This document shows, piece after piece, positions 54,978 to 64,000 of a stretch of 64,000 nt of DNA. The position numbers and the translations under genes were made by a program. Numbering within the stretch: position 1 is the first letter of the stretch; each line of letters starts with the position of its first letter. The notes under the pieces are model-generated. The model was not told the DNA's origin, ran no database searches, and worked only from the letters and a program-made list of their open reading frames with translations. Source of the stretch: Serratia symbiotica (Periphyllus acericola) (GTDB lineage Bacteria > Pseudomonadota > Gammaproteobacteria > Enterobacterales > Enterobacteriaceae); NCBI RefSeq assembly GCF_964019515.1, contig NZ_OZ026452.1, positions 1,798,001 through 1,862,000 of the forward strand, read 5' to 3'.

Positions 54978-55529
54978 ATTAAAGGCGGAAAACGAGTTCA
55001 ATCGGCGCGTCCCAATCGCATTAACAGAGAAATTCGGGTGCAAGAAGTTCGCCTAACAGGCATCGATAGCGAGCAGATTGGTATTGTCAGTCTGAATGAA
55101 GCTCTTCAAAAAGCCGGGGAAGCCGGCGCTGATTTAGTTGAAATCAGCCCAAATGCCGAACCGCCAGTTTGCCGGATCATGGATTACGGCAAATTCCTTT
55201 ACGAGAAGAGCAAGTCGACCAAAGAACAGAAGAAGAAACAAAAAGTTATTCAGGTTAAGGAAATCAAATTCCGTCCTGGTACTGATGATGGCGACTATCA
55301 GGTCAAACTACGCAACCTGGTTCGCTTTCTGGAAGATGGCGATAAAGCCAAAATCACTCTGCGTTTCCGTGGACGTGAAATGGCGCACCAACAGATCGGT
55401 ATGGAAGTGCTTAACCGCGTCCGTAGAGATCTGTGTGAAGAAGCTGATCTAGCCGTTGTTGAATCCTTCCCAACGAAGATCGAAGGCCGTCAGATGATCA
55501 TGGTGCTCGCACCGAAGAAAAAACAGTAA
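54978..55529 (+). CDS. infC: Translation initiation factor IF-3, ATT start
   Basis: IF-3 checks start-codon pairing and keeps subunits apart. The start is the rare ATT at 54978, three bases after the thrS stop with GGAGG upstream, reading (I)[20 protein letters not shown]. This is the known autoregulatory start of enterobacterial infC: IF-3 discriminates against its own AUU. 183 residues (E. coli 180). N-domain [20 protein letters not shown], lysine-rich linker [12 protein letters not shown]-domain [19 protein letters not shown]. The GTG at 55038 would cut off the N-terminus. Confidence 0.96.
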   Translation: MKGGKRVQSARPNRINREIRVQEVRLTGIDSEQIGIVSLNEALQKAGEAGADLVEISPNAEPPVCRIMDYGKFLYEKSKSTKEQKKKQKVIQVKEIKFRPGTDDGDYQVKLRNLVRFLEDGDKAKITLRFRGREMAHQQIGMEVLNRVRRDLCEEADLAVVESFPTKIEGRQMIMVLAPKKKQ

Positions 55530-55635
55530 GGCTTCCAAGTAATCGAACCCGCACAGCGACCGGGCCGTGTGGGCGTTTTGGTTTTATTCGCCTAACTGAT
55601 TCGCTGTTTAACAATGCGAAGTGGATTTAATTAAA

Positions 55636-55833
55636 ATGCCAAAGATTAAAACTGTACGTAGTGCAGCCAAACGCTTTAAAAAGACCGGTAGCGGTGGTTT
55701 TAAGCGCAAACATGCTAACCTACGTCATATTCTGACCAAAAAAGCAACTAAGCGTAAACGTCACCTGCGGCCAAAAGGCTTGGTATCTAAAAACGATCTG
55801 GCTCTGGTTGTCGCGTGCCTGCCGTACGCATAA
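55636..55833 (+). CDS. rpmI: 50S ribosomal protein L35
   Basis: 65 residues from ATG 55636: [20 protein letters not shown] through to [11 protein letters not shown], full length. A GTG five codons upstream is rejected. The 106-bp infC-rpmI gap has the place where L20 represses rpmI in E. coli (pseudoknot leader); CGCACAGCGACCGGGCCGTG is a possible stem there. Confidence 0.96.
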   Translation: MPKIKTVRSAAKRFKKTGSGGFKRKHANLRHILTKKATKRKRHLRPKGLVSKNDLALVVACLPYA

Positions 55834-55857
55834 ATCATCTTTTTGAATTTAGAATAA

Positions 55858-56232
<375 letters not shown>

Positions 56233-56239
56233 TAAAGTC

Positions 56240-56267
56240 AAAAGAGGGGGCATGCCCCTCCTCTTTT
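56240..56267 (+). terminator. Terminator after rplT
   Basis: AAAAGAGGGGGCATGCCCCT then CCTCTTTT forms a strong stem with a T tail, directly after rplT and before pheM. Confidence 0.85.
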
Positions 56268-56353
56268 ATTCATCGTTTATAGCTAAAAATATTGACTTTC
56301 ATGACCAATAGCTATAGCACAGGTGGGTAATCATCGACAAGGTAACGCAATCC

Positions 56354-56437
56354 ATGTATGTCGCTATTTTTCGCTTCTTTTTTGCTTTAGCGTCTGATTT
56401 AAGGAGGCTTGCGCGTAAGAAAAGAAACGAAAAGTAG
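56354..56437 (+). CDS. pheM: Phe-rich leader peptide PheM, stop lost by -1 shift
   Basis: The pheST operon is controlled by attenuation through a 14-residue leader (E. coli [14 protein letters not shown]). Here ATG 56354 reads MYVAIFRFFF, then ALASDLRRLARKKRNEK to TAG at 56435-56437. The T run has six Ts (CTTCTTTTTTGC) where the E. coli text has seven. With one base restored the frame would read FFF-C/Y-FSV-TGA, so the normal stop is simply out of frame. The result is a 27-residue leader running almost to the attenuator stem. Confidence 0.75.
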   Translation: MYVAIFRFFFALASDLRRLARKKRNEK

Positions 56438-56442
56438 CGCCT

Positions 56443-56473
56443 AAGCCTCCCTTGTGGAGGCTTTTCTTTTTTT
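56443..56473 (+). terminator. pheST attenuator
   Basis: AAGCCTCC-CTTGT-GGAGGCTT followed by TTCTTTTTTT is the Rho-independent attenuator of pheST. AGGAGGCTT at 56402-56410 can pair with the AAGCCTCC arm to form the antiterminator, matching the E. coli layout. Confidence 0.85.
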
Positions 56474-56504
56474 GGGTGCCATCTTCTTCAGCTGTTGAGC
56501 CGTA

Positions 56505-56569
56505 GCGCTGTTCAAATCGGTTACTGACCGATTTGTCGCGAGTTAGCCCGCTAGCTACGACTTGAAAGT
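56505..56569. repeat. YPAL-like palindromic repeat, copy Y3 (core fragment)
   Basis: CGCTGTTCAAATCGGTTACT then GACCGATTTG is the stem-loop core of copies Y1 and Y2, here with the right arm cut after ATTTG. CTAGCTACGACTTGAAAGTC follows. It lies between the attenuator and pheS, so inside the pheST leader transcript. Confidence 0.6.
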
Positions 56570-56602
56570 CTTTGAAGATAAACCAAAGGCGTGTTCGAAT
56601 AA

Positions 56603-57634
<1,032 letters not shown>

Positions 57635-57648
57635 GGCGGGAATATCAC

Positions 57649-60036
57649 ATGAAATTCAGTGAATTCTGGTTGCGCGAGTGGGTAAACCCGGCCATCAGCA
57701 GTGAAGCATTATCTGACCAAATCACCATGGCAGGCTTGGAAGTAGATGGGGTGGAACCGGTCGCTGGTGCCTTTCACGGCGTAATGGTGGGCAAAGTGGT
57801 CGAATGCGGCCAGCATCCTAACGCCGACAAACTGCGCGTCACCAAAGTCAACATTGGCTGCGGTCGCTTGCTGGATATTGTCTGCGGCACACCAAACTGC
57901 CGTGCTGGCTTGAAAGTGGCAGTAGCTACCGTGGGCGCGACACTGCCGGGTGACTTCAAAATCAAGGCGATTAGACTGCGCGGCGAACTTTCGGAAGGCA
58001 TGCTATGTTCGTTTTCCGAACTGGGTATTTCCGACGACCATGATGGCATCATCGAACTGCCAGGTGACGCGTCGATCGGTACCGATATCCGTGACTATCT
58101 GCAACTAAATGACAACACCATCGAAATCAGCGTCACGCCAAACCGCGCCGACTGCCTGGGTATTATCGGCATCGCGCGTGATGTCAGCGTGCTTAACCAA
58201 ATGGCCTTGACCGAACCGGATATGAGTCCTGTTGTCGCTACCATTGATACTACGCTACCCATTCGTGTTGACGCGCCTAAGGGATGCCCGCGTTATCTCG
58301 GCCGTGTGGTAAAAGGCATCAACATCAAGGCTACCAGCCCGTTGTGGATGCGTGAAAAACTGCGCCGCTGTGGCATTCGTTCCATTGATGCGGTAGTCGA
58401 CGTCACCAACTACGTATTGCTGGAGCTTGGCCAGCCGATGCATGCCTTTGATCTGAACCGCATCGAAGGCGGCATCGTGGTGCGCATGGCCGAAGAAGGG
58501 GAGGCCTTGACGTTACTGGATGGCAACGAAGTCAAATTGCATGCTGACACCTTAGTGATCGCCGATCATCATAAAGCGCTGGCAATGGGGGGGATCTTCG
58601 GCGGCGAGTATTCCGGGGTAAATGATGAGACTCAGGACGTGCTGCTGGAGTGTGCCTTCTTCAACCCGCTGTCGATCACTGGCCGTGCACGTCGCCAGGG
58701 TCTGCACACCGATGCTTCTCATCGCTATGAGCGTGGCGTGGACCCCGCGCTGCAATACCAAGCGATGGAGCGTGCCACCCGCCTGCTGATTGACATTTGT
58801 GGTGGCCAGGCTGGCCCAGTGATTGATGTCACTGATGAAAATGAACTGCCCAAGCGTACGACTATTCAATTGCACCGCAAGAAGCTGGATCGCCTGCTCG
58901 GCCATGTGGTGCCGAGCGATCAGGTCAGCGATATTCTGCGTCGCCTTGGTTGCCAGGTTACCGATCAAGGCGACACCTGGTTGGCGGTTGCTCCAAGTTG
59001 GCGTTTCGACATGAAAATTGAAGAAGATCTGGTTGAAGAAGTAGTACGTGTTTACGGCTACAACAACATCCCAGACGTGCCGGTGCGCGCCGATCTGGTG
59101 ATGATTAAACACCCTGAGGCTGATCTGACACTGGAACGTGTAAAGACCCTGCTGGTTGATCACGGTTTTCAGGAAGCGATCACCTACAGCTTTGTCGATC
59201 CTAAAGTGCAGGCTTTACTGCACCCTGGCGAGGAAGCACTGATCCTACCTAGCCCAATCTCGGCTGACATGTCAGCGATGCGACTATCGTTGTGGACTGG
59301 CCTGCTTTCTGCGGTGGTATATAACCAGAACCGCCAGCAAACTCGCCTGCGCCTGTTCGAAAGCGGCCTGCGCTTTGTGCCTGATACTTCGGCAAATTTG
59401 GGTATCCGCCAGGATGTCATGCTGGCGGGGGTTATCGCTGGCTATACCCACGACAAGCACTGGGATTTGGCGTGTAAGCCAGTCGATTTCTATGATTTAA
59501 AAGGGGAACTGGAATCTGTCCTTGAGTTGACTGGTAAATTATCCGAAATTCAGTTCTGGGCGGTGGCCAATCCAGCGCTGCATCCAGGGCAAAGTGCGGC
59601 AATTTATTTACACGGCGAATGCGTAGGTTACATTGGTGTGGTTCATCCAGAACTGGAGCGTAAACTGGATCTTAATGGCCGCACCCTGGTGTTCGAATTG
59701 CTATGGGACAAGGTCGCAAGGCGCGCCCTGCCTCAGGCGCGGGAGATTTCTCGCTTCCCGGCAAACCGCCGTGATATCGCTGTAGTGGTGGCTGAAAACG
59801 TCGCCGCAGCAGATATATTGGCAGAGTGTAAAAAAGTTGGCGTAAATCAGGTAGTTGACGTAGACTTGTTTGATGTGTACCGTGGTAAGGGCGTAGCAGA
59901 GGGTTATAAGAGCCTGGCTATCAGTCTGATATTGCAGGACACAGCTTGTACACTTGAAGAAGAGGAGATAGCCGCTACCGTTACAAAATGTGTAGAGGCT
60001 TTAAGACAGCGATTCCAAGCATCCTTGAGGGATTGA
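57649..60036 (+). CDS. pheT: Phenylalanyl-tRNA synthetase beta
   Basis: 795 residues, identical in length to E. coli. Domain order: EMAP-like tRNA-binding domain (40-150, [20 protein letters not shown]), B3/4 editing domain (about 210-390, [20 protein letters not shown] at its end), B5 (400-475), core-like domain (480-690) and FDX-ACB anticodon domain (700-795, [20 protein letters not shown]). No lesions seen. Confidence 0.98.
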   Translation: MKFSEFWLREWVNPAISSEALSDQITMAGLEVDGVEPVAGAFHGVMVGKVVECGQHPNADKLRVTKVNIGCGRLLDIVCGTPNCRAGLKVAVATVGATLPGDFKIKAIRLRGELSEGMLCSFSELGISDDHDGIIELPGDASIGTDIRDYLQLNDNTIEISVTPNRADCLGIIGIARDVSVLNQMALTEPDMSPVVATIDTTLPIRVDAPKGCPRYLGRVVKGINIKATSPLWMREKLRRCGIRSIDAVVDVTNYVLLELGQPMHAFDLNRIEGGIVVRMAEEGEALTLLDGNEVKLHADTLVIADHHKALAMGGIFGGEYSGVNDETQDVLLECAFFNPLSITGRARRQGLHTDASHRYERGVDPALQYQAMERATRLLIDICGGQAGPVIDVTDENELPKRTTIQLHRKKLDRLLGHVVPSDQVSDILRRLGCQVTDQGDTWLAVAPSWRFDMKIEEDLVEEVVRVYGYNNIPDVPVRADLVMIKHPEADLTLERVKTLLVDHGFQEAITYSFVDPKVQALLHPGEEALILPSPISADMSAMRLSLWTGLLSAVVYNQNRQQTRLRLFESGLRFVPDTSANLGIRQDVMLAGVIAGYTHDKHWDLACKPVDFYDLKGELESVLELTGKLSEIQFWAVANPALHPGQSAAIYLHGECVGYIGVVHPELERKLDLNGRTLVFELLWDKVARRALPQAREISRFPANRRDIAVVVAENVAAADILAECKKVGVNQVVDVDLFDVYRGKGVAEGYKSLAISLILQDTACTLEEEEIAATVTKCVEALRQRFQASLRD

Positions 60037-60040
60037 ATCT

Positions 60041-60337
60041 ATGGCGCTTACTAAAGCTGAAATGTCAGAATACCTGTCTGAAAAGCTTGGGCTTAGCAAA
60101 CGGGATGCTAAAGATCTAGTAGAACTTTTTTTTGAAGAGGTTCGCCGGGCTCTTGAGAGCGGCGAACAGGTGAAATTGTCAGGTTTTGGCAACTTTGATC
60201 TGCGTGACAAGAACCAACGTCCGGGGCGTAACCCCAAGACCGGCGAAGACATTCCGATCACGGCGCGTCGCGTGGTCACCTTCCGTCCGGGTCAGAAGCT
60301 GAAAAGCCGGGTTGAGAACGCTAGCCCAAAAGAGTAG
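60041..60337 (+). CDS. ihfA: Integration host factor, alpha subunit
   Basis: 98 residues (E. coli 99): [20 protein letters not shown], then [20 protein letters not shown] with the intercalating Pro in [26 protein letters not shown]. Partner of ihfB at 14991; both subunits are intact. Four bp after pheT, as in E. coli, where the site also binds IHF itself. Confidence 0.98.
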   Translation: MALTKAEMSEYLSEKLGLSKRDAKDLVELFFEEVRRALESGEQVKLSGFGNFDLRDKNQRPGRNPKTGEDIPITARRVVTFRPGQKLKSRVENASPKE

Positions 60338-60351
60338 GTGATGTGAAACCC

Positions 60352-60376
60352 AAAAGGCTGCAAAAGCGGCCTTTTT
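60352..60376 (+). terminator. Terminator after ihfA
   Basis: AAAAGGC-TGCAAAAGCG-GCCTTTTT, a 7-bp stem with a U tail, ends the thrS-ihfA cluster. Confidence 0.8.
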
Positions 60377-60609
60377 CATAGCCAACCCTGAATATACCGG
60401 TATAGGTAGGATGGCCGGATAACGACAGGCCAGGATTCTTTTTCATCTATTTTTCTTGAAAACCATTGATGCCATGCTAGGCTGTCTTCGTTGCAAAGAG
60501 AACAAGTAAATAGTTATTAATGACTAAGATAAATTATTTTTAATATCAAGTTTAAATAGTAAGGTGACGGTTCCTTCTGTCAGAAAATCTAACTGATAAC
60601 AATTTATAT

Positions 60610-60626
60610 CTTAAGGTTGCGTTAAA
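60610..60626 (+). promoter_or_regulatory. Candidate PmrA box of the arn operon
   Basis: CTTAAG-GTTGC-GTTAAA resembles the PmrA consensus of two YTTAAK half-sites five bases apart; the first is perfect, the second four of six. It lies 110 bp before arnB, where PmrA or PhoP acts in other enterics. The rest of 60377-60736 is AT-rich with no gene. Confidence 0.5.
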
Positions 60627-60736
60627 CCTGCGGTTATATAGCCCATCGGAAACGATTTTCTCTAGCGTTTAATACCAGTTAAATAAAAGAGATATACAGT
60701 GTCACCAAAATAAGCTCGATACGTCTGGGGTTAACT

Positions 60737-61891
60737 ATGGATCAATTTTTACCTTTCTCGCGTCCCGCTATCAGCGATGAAGAAATCGCGGCAGTAGAAA
60801 AGGTACTACGTTCTGGTTGGATCACCACAGGGCCGCAAAATCAGATGTTGGAAAGTAAGTTCTGTTCTACCTTCGGATGTAAGCATGCGGTTGCCGTCTG
60901 TTCCGCTACTGCGGGAATGCACATCACCTTGATGGCACTGGGCATCAAGCTAGGCGATGAAGTTATTACCCCCTCGCAAACCTGGGTTTCCACCCTTAAT
61001 ATGATCGAATTGCTCGGCGCTACGCCGGTCATGATTGATGTTGACCGTGAAACGCTGATGGTCAACGCTGCCGCTGTTGAAGCTGCCATCACGGCAAAAA
61101 CTAAAGCTATCATCCCGGTACACCATGCTGGCGCACCATTACAGATGGATGCGCTGCGTGCTGTAGCGGAACGCCATAATATCCCGTTAATCGAAGATGC
61201 CGCCCATGCGGTAGGTGCTCGTTACAACGGTGAGTGGGTCGGGGCGCGCGGTACGGCAATTTTTTCTTTTCACGCGATCAAGAACCTGACCTGTGCTGAG
61301 GGAGGCTTGATCGCCACCGATGACGATGCACTAGCGGATCGTCTGCGCTGCCTGAAGTTCCATGGTCTGGCTGTGGACGCCTTTGACCGCCAGCAATTGG
61401 GGCGTCGGCCACAGGCTGAAGTGGTGGAGCCGGGCTATAAATATAATCTTTCCGATATTCATGCGGCGATAGCCGTGGTACAACTGGCGCGTTTGCCTCA
61501 GTTGAATGCTCGTCGGCAGGTGCTGGCGAAACGTTACTTGCAAGCGCTTGAAGGTTCACCGTTCTTGCCTCTGGGACTGCCGGCCTACCCGCACGATCAC
61601 GCCTGGCACCTGTTTATGGTACGTGTCGACGTTGGGCTCTGTGGTATTGACCGTGACCTCCTGATGGAGCGCCTAAAAGACGTGGGGATTGACACTGGCC
61701 TGCATTTCCGCGCCGCGCACACCCAGAAGTATTATCGTGAGCGTTATCCGCTACTGTCGTTGCCAAACACTGAATGGAATTCAGCGCGTTTGTGCACTTT
61801 ACCGTTATTCCCTAGTATGACCGATGCTGATGTTGATCGCGTGGTCAAAGCCTTATTTTCTGTTGTGGAGCCATTACGTGTCTTGTATTGA
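60737..61891 (+). CDS. arnB: UDP-L-Ara4O aminotransferase ArnB
   Basis: ArnB makes UDP-L-Ara4N from the keto sugar, for lipid A modification that gives polymyxin and antimicrobial-peptide resistance. 384 residues; DegT/DnrJ/EryC1 fold. PLP Lys182 in [30 protein letters not shown] with the cofactor Asp, [20 protein letters not shown]. First gene of arnBCADTEF; overlaps arnC by 14 bp. No damage seen. Confidence 0.97.
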   Translation: MDQFLPFSRPAISDEEIAAVEKVLRSGWITTGPQNQMLESKFCSTFGCKHAVAVCSATAGMHITLMALGIKLGDEVITPSQTWVSTLNMIELLGATPVMIDVDRETLMVNAAAVEAAITAKTKAIIPVHHAGAPLQMDALRAVAERHNIPLIEDAAHAVGARYNGEWVGARGTAIFSFHAIKNLTCAEGGLIATDDDALADRLRCLKFHGLAVDAFDRQQLGRRPQAEVVEPGYKYNLSDIHAAIAVVQLARLPQLNARRQVLAKRYLQALEGSPFLPLGLPAYPHDHAWHLFMVRVDVGLCGIDRDLLMERLKDVGIDTGLHFRAAHTQKYYRERYPLLSLPNTEWNSARLCTLPLFPSMTDADVDRVVKALFSVVEPLRVLY

Positions 61892-62858
61892 ACCAATAAA
61901 AAAAGTGTCTGTGGTCATACCTGTATACAACGAGCAGGAAAGCCTGCCTGCCCTGCTTGAACGTACCACTGCTGCCTGTAAGCAATTAACGCAACCCTAT
62001 GAAATCATCCTGGTTGACGATGGTAGCAGCGATAGCTCTGCCGAGATACTGACTGCCGCTGCGCAACAGCCGGAAAGGCAGGTGATTGCCGTACTGTTAA
62101 ATCGTAACTACGGCCAACACTCAGCGATAATGGCCGGTTTCAACCAAGTGACTGGTGATCTGATCATCACGCTGGATGCTGATCTACAAAACCCGCCGGA
62201 AGAGATCCCACGGCTAGTCAGCGTAGCGGAAGAAGGGTATGACTTAGTGGGCACAGTGCGCGCCAATCGTCAGGACTCATGGTTCCGTAAAAGCGCATCC
62301 CACGTCATCAACATGATGATTCAGCGTGCCACCGGCAAATCGATGGGGGACTACGGCTGCATGCTGCGAGCCTATCGCCGTCATATCACTGAGGCAATGC
62401 TGCACTGCCATGAACGCAGCACCTTTATACCTATCCTGGCAAACACCTTCGCCAGACGCACTACCGAAATTAACGTGCGCCATGCCGAACGCGAGTTTGG
62501 CGATTCCAAATACAGCCTGATGAAGCTGATCAACCTGATGTATGATTTGGTTACCTGCTTGACGACCACACCGCTGCGCTTGCTCAGCGTTGTAGGCAGT
62601 GTAGTGGCGCTTTCTGGTTTTGTACTGGCACTGGTGCTGATAGCGTTGCGCCTGCTGCTGGGTCCTGAATGGGCAGCGGGTGGGGTGTTCACCCTATTCG
62701 CGGTATTGTTTACCTTTATCGGTGCCCAGTTTGTTGGTATGGGTCTGCTGGGTGAATACATCGGCCGTATCTATACCGATGTGCGCGCTCGTCCGCGTTA
62801 TTTCGTTCAGAAAGTGGTTGGTGAACAGCAGATCCACAAAATTCAGGAAGAAGAATGA
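61878..62858 (+). CDS. arnC: Undecaprenyl-phosphate Ara4FN transferase ArnC
   Basis: ArnC links 4-formamido-arabinose to undecaprenyl phosphate. GTG 61878 gives 326 residues ([20 protein letters not shown]). GT2 domain: [50 protein letters not shown] (DXD), [13 protein letters not shown]. Two C-terminal membrane helices at about 235-300 ([40 protein letters not shown]). An earlier in-frame ATG would run deep into arnB and is rejected. Stop overlaps arnA. Confidence 0.97.
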   Translation: MSCIEPIKKVSVVIPVYNEQESLPALLERTTAACKQLTQPYEIILVDDGSSDSSAEILTAAAQQPERQVIAVLLNRNYGQHSAIMAGFNQVTGDLIITLDADLQNPPEEIPRLVSVAEEGYDLVGTVRANRQDSWFRKSASHVINMMIQRATGKSMGDYGCMLRAYRRHITEAMLHCHERSTFIPILANTFARRTTEINVRHAEREFGDSKYSLMKLINLMYDLVTCLTTTPLRLLSVVGSVVALSGFVLALVLIALRLLLGPEWAAGGVFTLFAVLFTFIGAQFVGMGLLGEYIGRIYTDVRARPRYFVQKVVGEQQIHKIQEEE

Positions 62859-64000
62859 TGAAAGCTATTGTCTTTGCTTACCATGATATCGGTTGTGCAG
62901 GTTTGCAAGCGTTGACTGAGGCTGGTTATGATGTGCAGGCTGTATTCACACATACCGACGATTCTGGTGAGAACAACTTCTTCTCCTCCGTTGCGCATCT
63001 TGGTGCTGAGTTGGAACTGCCGGTTTATGCACCGGAAGATGTGAACCATCCACTGTGGGCTGATCGCATTCGTCAGTTGCAACCGGATGTGATTTTCTCT
63101 TTTTATTACCGTAAGTTGCTAAGCGATGAGATCCTGTCTTTGGCACCTCAGGGTAGTTTTAACCTGCATGGTTCACTGCTGCCATGTTATCGTGGCCTTG
63201 CGCCGATAAACTGGGTATTGGTGAATGGTGAAAGCGAAACCGGTGCTACGCTGCATAAAATGGTCAAGCGTCCTGATGCTGGAGATATCGTCGGTCAACA
63301 CAAAGTGGCAATCGCCGCAGATGATACGGCCATTACGTTGCATAAAAAGGTGCTGGAAGCAGCACAAGAGCTGCTGAAAGAGGAATTGCCTAAGTTGGAA
63401 AACGGCACAGCCACCTTCACAGCCCAAAACGAAGCCGAAGCCAGCTATTTTGGGCGACGCACTGCCGCTGACGGCGAGATCCTGTGGCACAAATCGGCTC
63501 AGGAAATCAATAATCTGGTGCGCGCGGTTACCGAACCTTACCCAGGCGCGTTTAGTTATATCGGCCAGCGCAAGCTAATCATCTGGCGTTCCTGCGTGCT
63601 GGACATTCAGCATGATAAAAATCCTGGGACGGTGCTGAGTGCTTCTCCATTGACTATTGCCTGTGGTAAGGGTGTGTTGGAAATCGTCGCTGGTCAGAAC
63701 GAAAACGGCCTTTACGTACAGGGTAGTCGGCTGGCCGATGAAATGGGCATCGTCACCGATGTACGCCTTGCTGCCAAGCCTAATACGGTGATGGAACGTC
63801 GTACCCGCGTATTGATCCTAGGTGTTAACGGCTTTATCGGCAACCACCTGACTGAGCGCCTGCTGCGCGATGATTGTTACGATATCTATGGCTTGGATAT
63901 CGGCTCCGACGCCATCCGCCGCTTCCTAGATAACCCACGTTTCCACTTTGTGGAAGGGGATATTAGCATTCACTCGGAGTGGATCGAGTACCATATCAAG
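62858..64000 (+). CDS. arnA: Bifunctional ArnA, cut by window end
   Basis: ArnA oxidatively decarboxylates UDP-glucuronate (C-terminal half) and formylates UDP-Ara4N (N-terminal half); about 660 residues. 381 codons are present, all open. Formyltransferase: [20 protein letters not shown], catalytic Asn102 and His104 in [13 protein letters not shown], Asp140 in [11 protein letters not shown]. The dehydrogenase domain starts near 315 with [19 protein letters not shown] (GxxGxxG) and [15 protein letters not shown]. An ATG at 62855 is an equal start option. Confidence 0.96.
   Translation, partial: MKAIVFAYHDIGCAGLQALTEAGYDVQAVFTHTDDSGENNFFSSVAHLGAELELPVYAPEDVNHPLWADRIRQLQPDVIFSFYYRKLLSDEILSLAPQGSFNLHGSLLPCYRGLAPINWVLVNGESETGATLHKMVKRPDAGDIVGQHKVAIAADDTAITLHKKVLEAAQELLKEELPKLENGTATFTAQNEAEASYFGRRTAADGEILWHKSAQEINNLVRAVTEPYPGAFSYIGQRKLIIWRSCVLDIQHDKNPGTVLSASPLTIACGKGVLEIVAGQNENGLYVQGSRLADEMGIVTDVRLAAKPNTVMERRTRVLILGVNGFIGNHLTERLLRDDCYDIYGLDIGSDAIRRFLDNPRFHFVEGDISIHSEWIEYHIK

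Noticed and set aside
60390-60410. ATACCGGTAT palindrome after ihfA as an operator
   Set aside because: Short, isolated, with no matching second site and no regulator known to me for that sequence.

Overview
The window reads as a piece of the chromosome of a decaying, host-restricted Enterobacterales symbiont, most like Serratia (Serratia symbiotica-type). Intact proteins (FabB, MsbA, RpsA, PheST, ThrS, IHF, ArnBC) are close to Escherichia/Serratia orthologues. They alternate with freshly broken genes, insertion-sequence debris and rejoined chromosome blocks. The species is inferred from remembered family sequences, not from a search.

Layout. 1-3.3 kb: broken bcp and bepA, intact yfgD, intact hda (apparently started at CTG). 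3.4-4.5 kb: an IS903-like element joining the hda block to a truncated mnmC and intact fabB with its FadR/FabR operators. 6.3-9.9 kb: IS debris, mlaA, a tRNA-Arg(CCT) with an integrase stub, IS3 and IS1 scraps. 10-25.6 kb: the minus-strand series lpxK, msbA, comEC (broken), ihfB, rpsA, cmk, aroA, serC, a broken divergent ycaO, then serS, rarA (broken). 25.6-30.1 kb: lolA, ftsK (two in-frame stops) and lrp. 30.4-35.3 kb: a second IS903-like copy, tRNA-Val genes (one degenerate), gltX, tRNA-Ala, nupC. 35.5-38.9 kb: broken glk, broken mltB, and a nest of IS fragments. 38.8-46.6 kb: hemW, rdgB, yggU, yggT, proC (broken), yggS, yggR (broken), ruvX, yqgE, gshB, rsmE (broken). 46.7-51 kb: glpR and glpD remnants, asd, yhgN, a gntK tail. 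51-52.7 kb: a third IS903-like copy plus IS630 scraps. 52.7-64 kb: thrS, infC, rpmI, rplT, pheM, pheS, pheT, ihfA, then arnB, arnC and the start of arnA.

Functional pattern. Translation (four synthetases, S1, IF3, L35, L20, tRNAs), envelope building (MsbA, LpxK, LolA, MlaA, Arn, FabB), replication control (Hda, IHF) and chorismate/serine/aspartate biosynthesis are kept. Stress, catabolic and accessory functions (bcp, bepA, glk, glpD/glpR, gntK, mltB, comEC, ycaO, rarA, yggR) are broken, and the glycogen genes expected between glpD and asd are absent. Many changes of gene neighbourhood coincide with IS debris or with a 145-bp inverted-repeat-ended element present in five copies.

Most notable observations: the pheST attenuator leader peptide has lost its stop codon by a one-base deletion; all three large IS903-like copies share the same internal TAG and the same catalytic Glu-to-Ala change; ftsK keeps one frame but carries two stops in its linker; one tRNA-Val copy has decayed and now shows a UAG anticodon.
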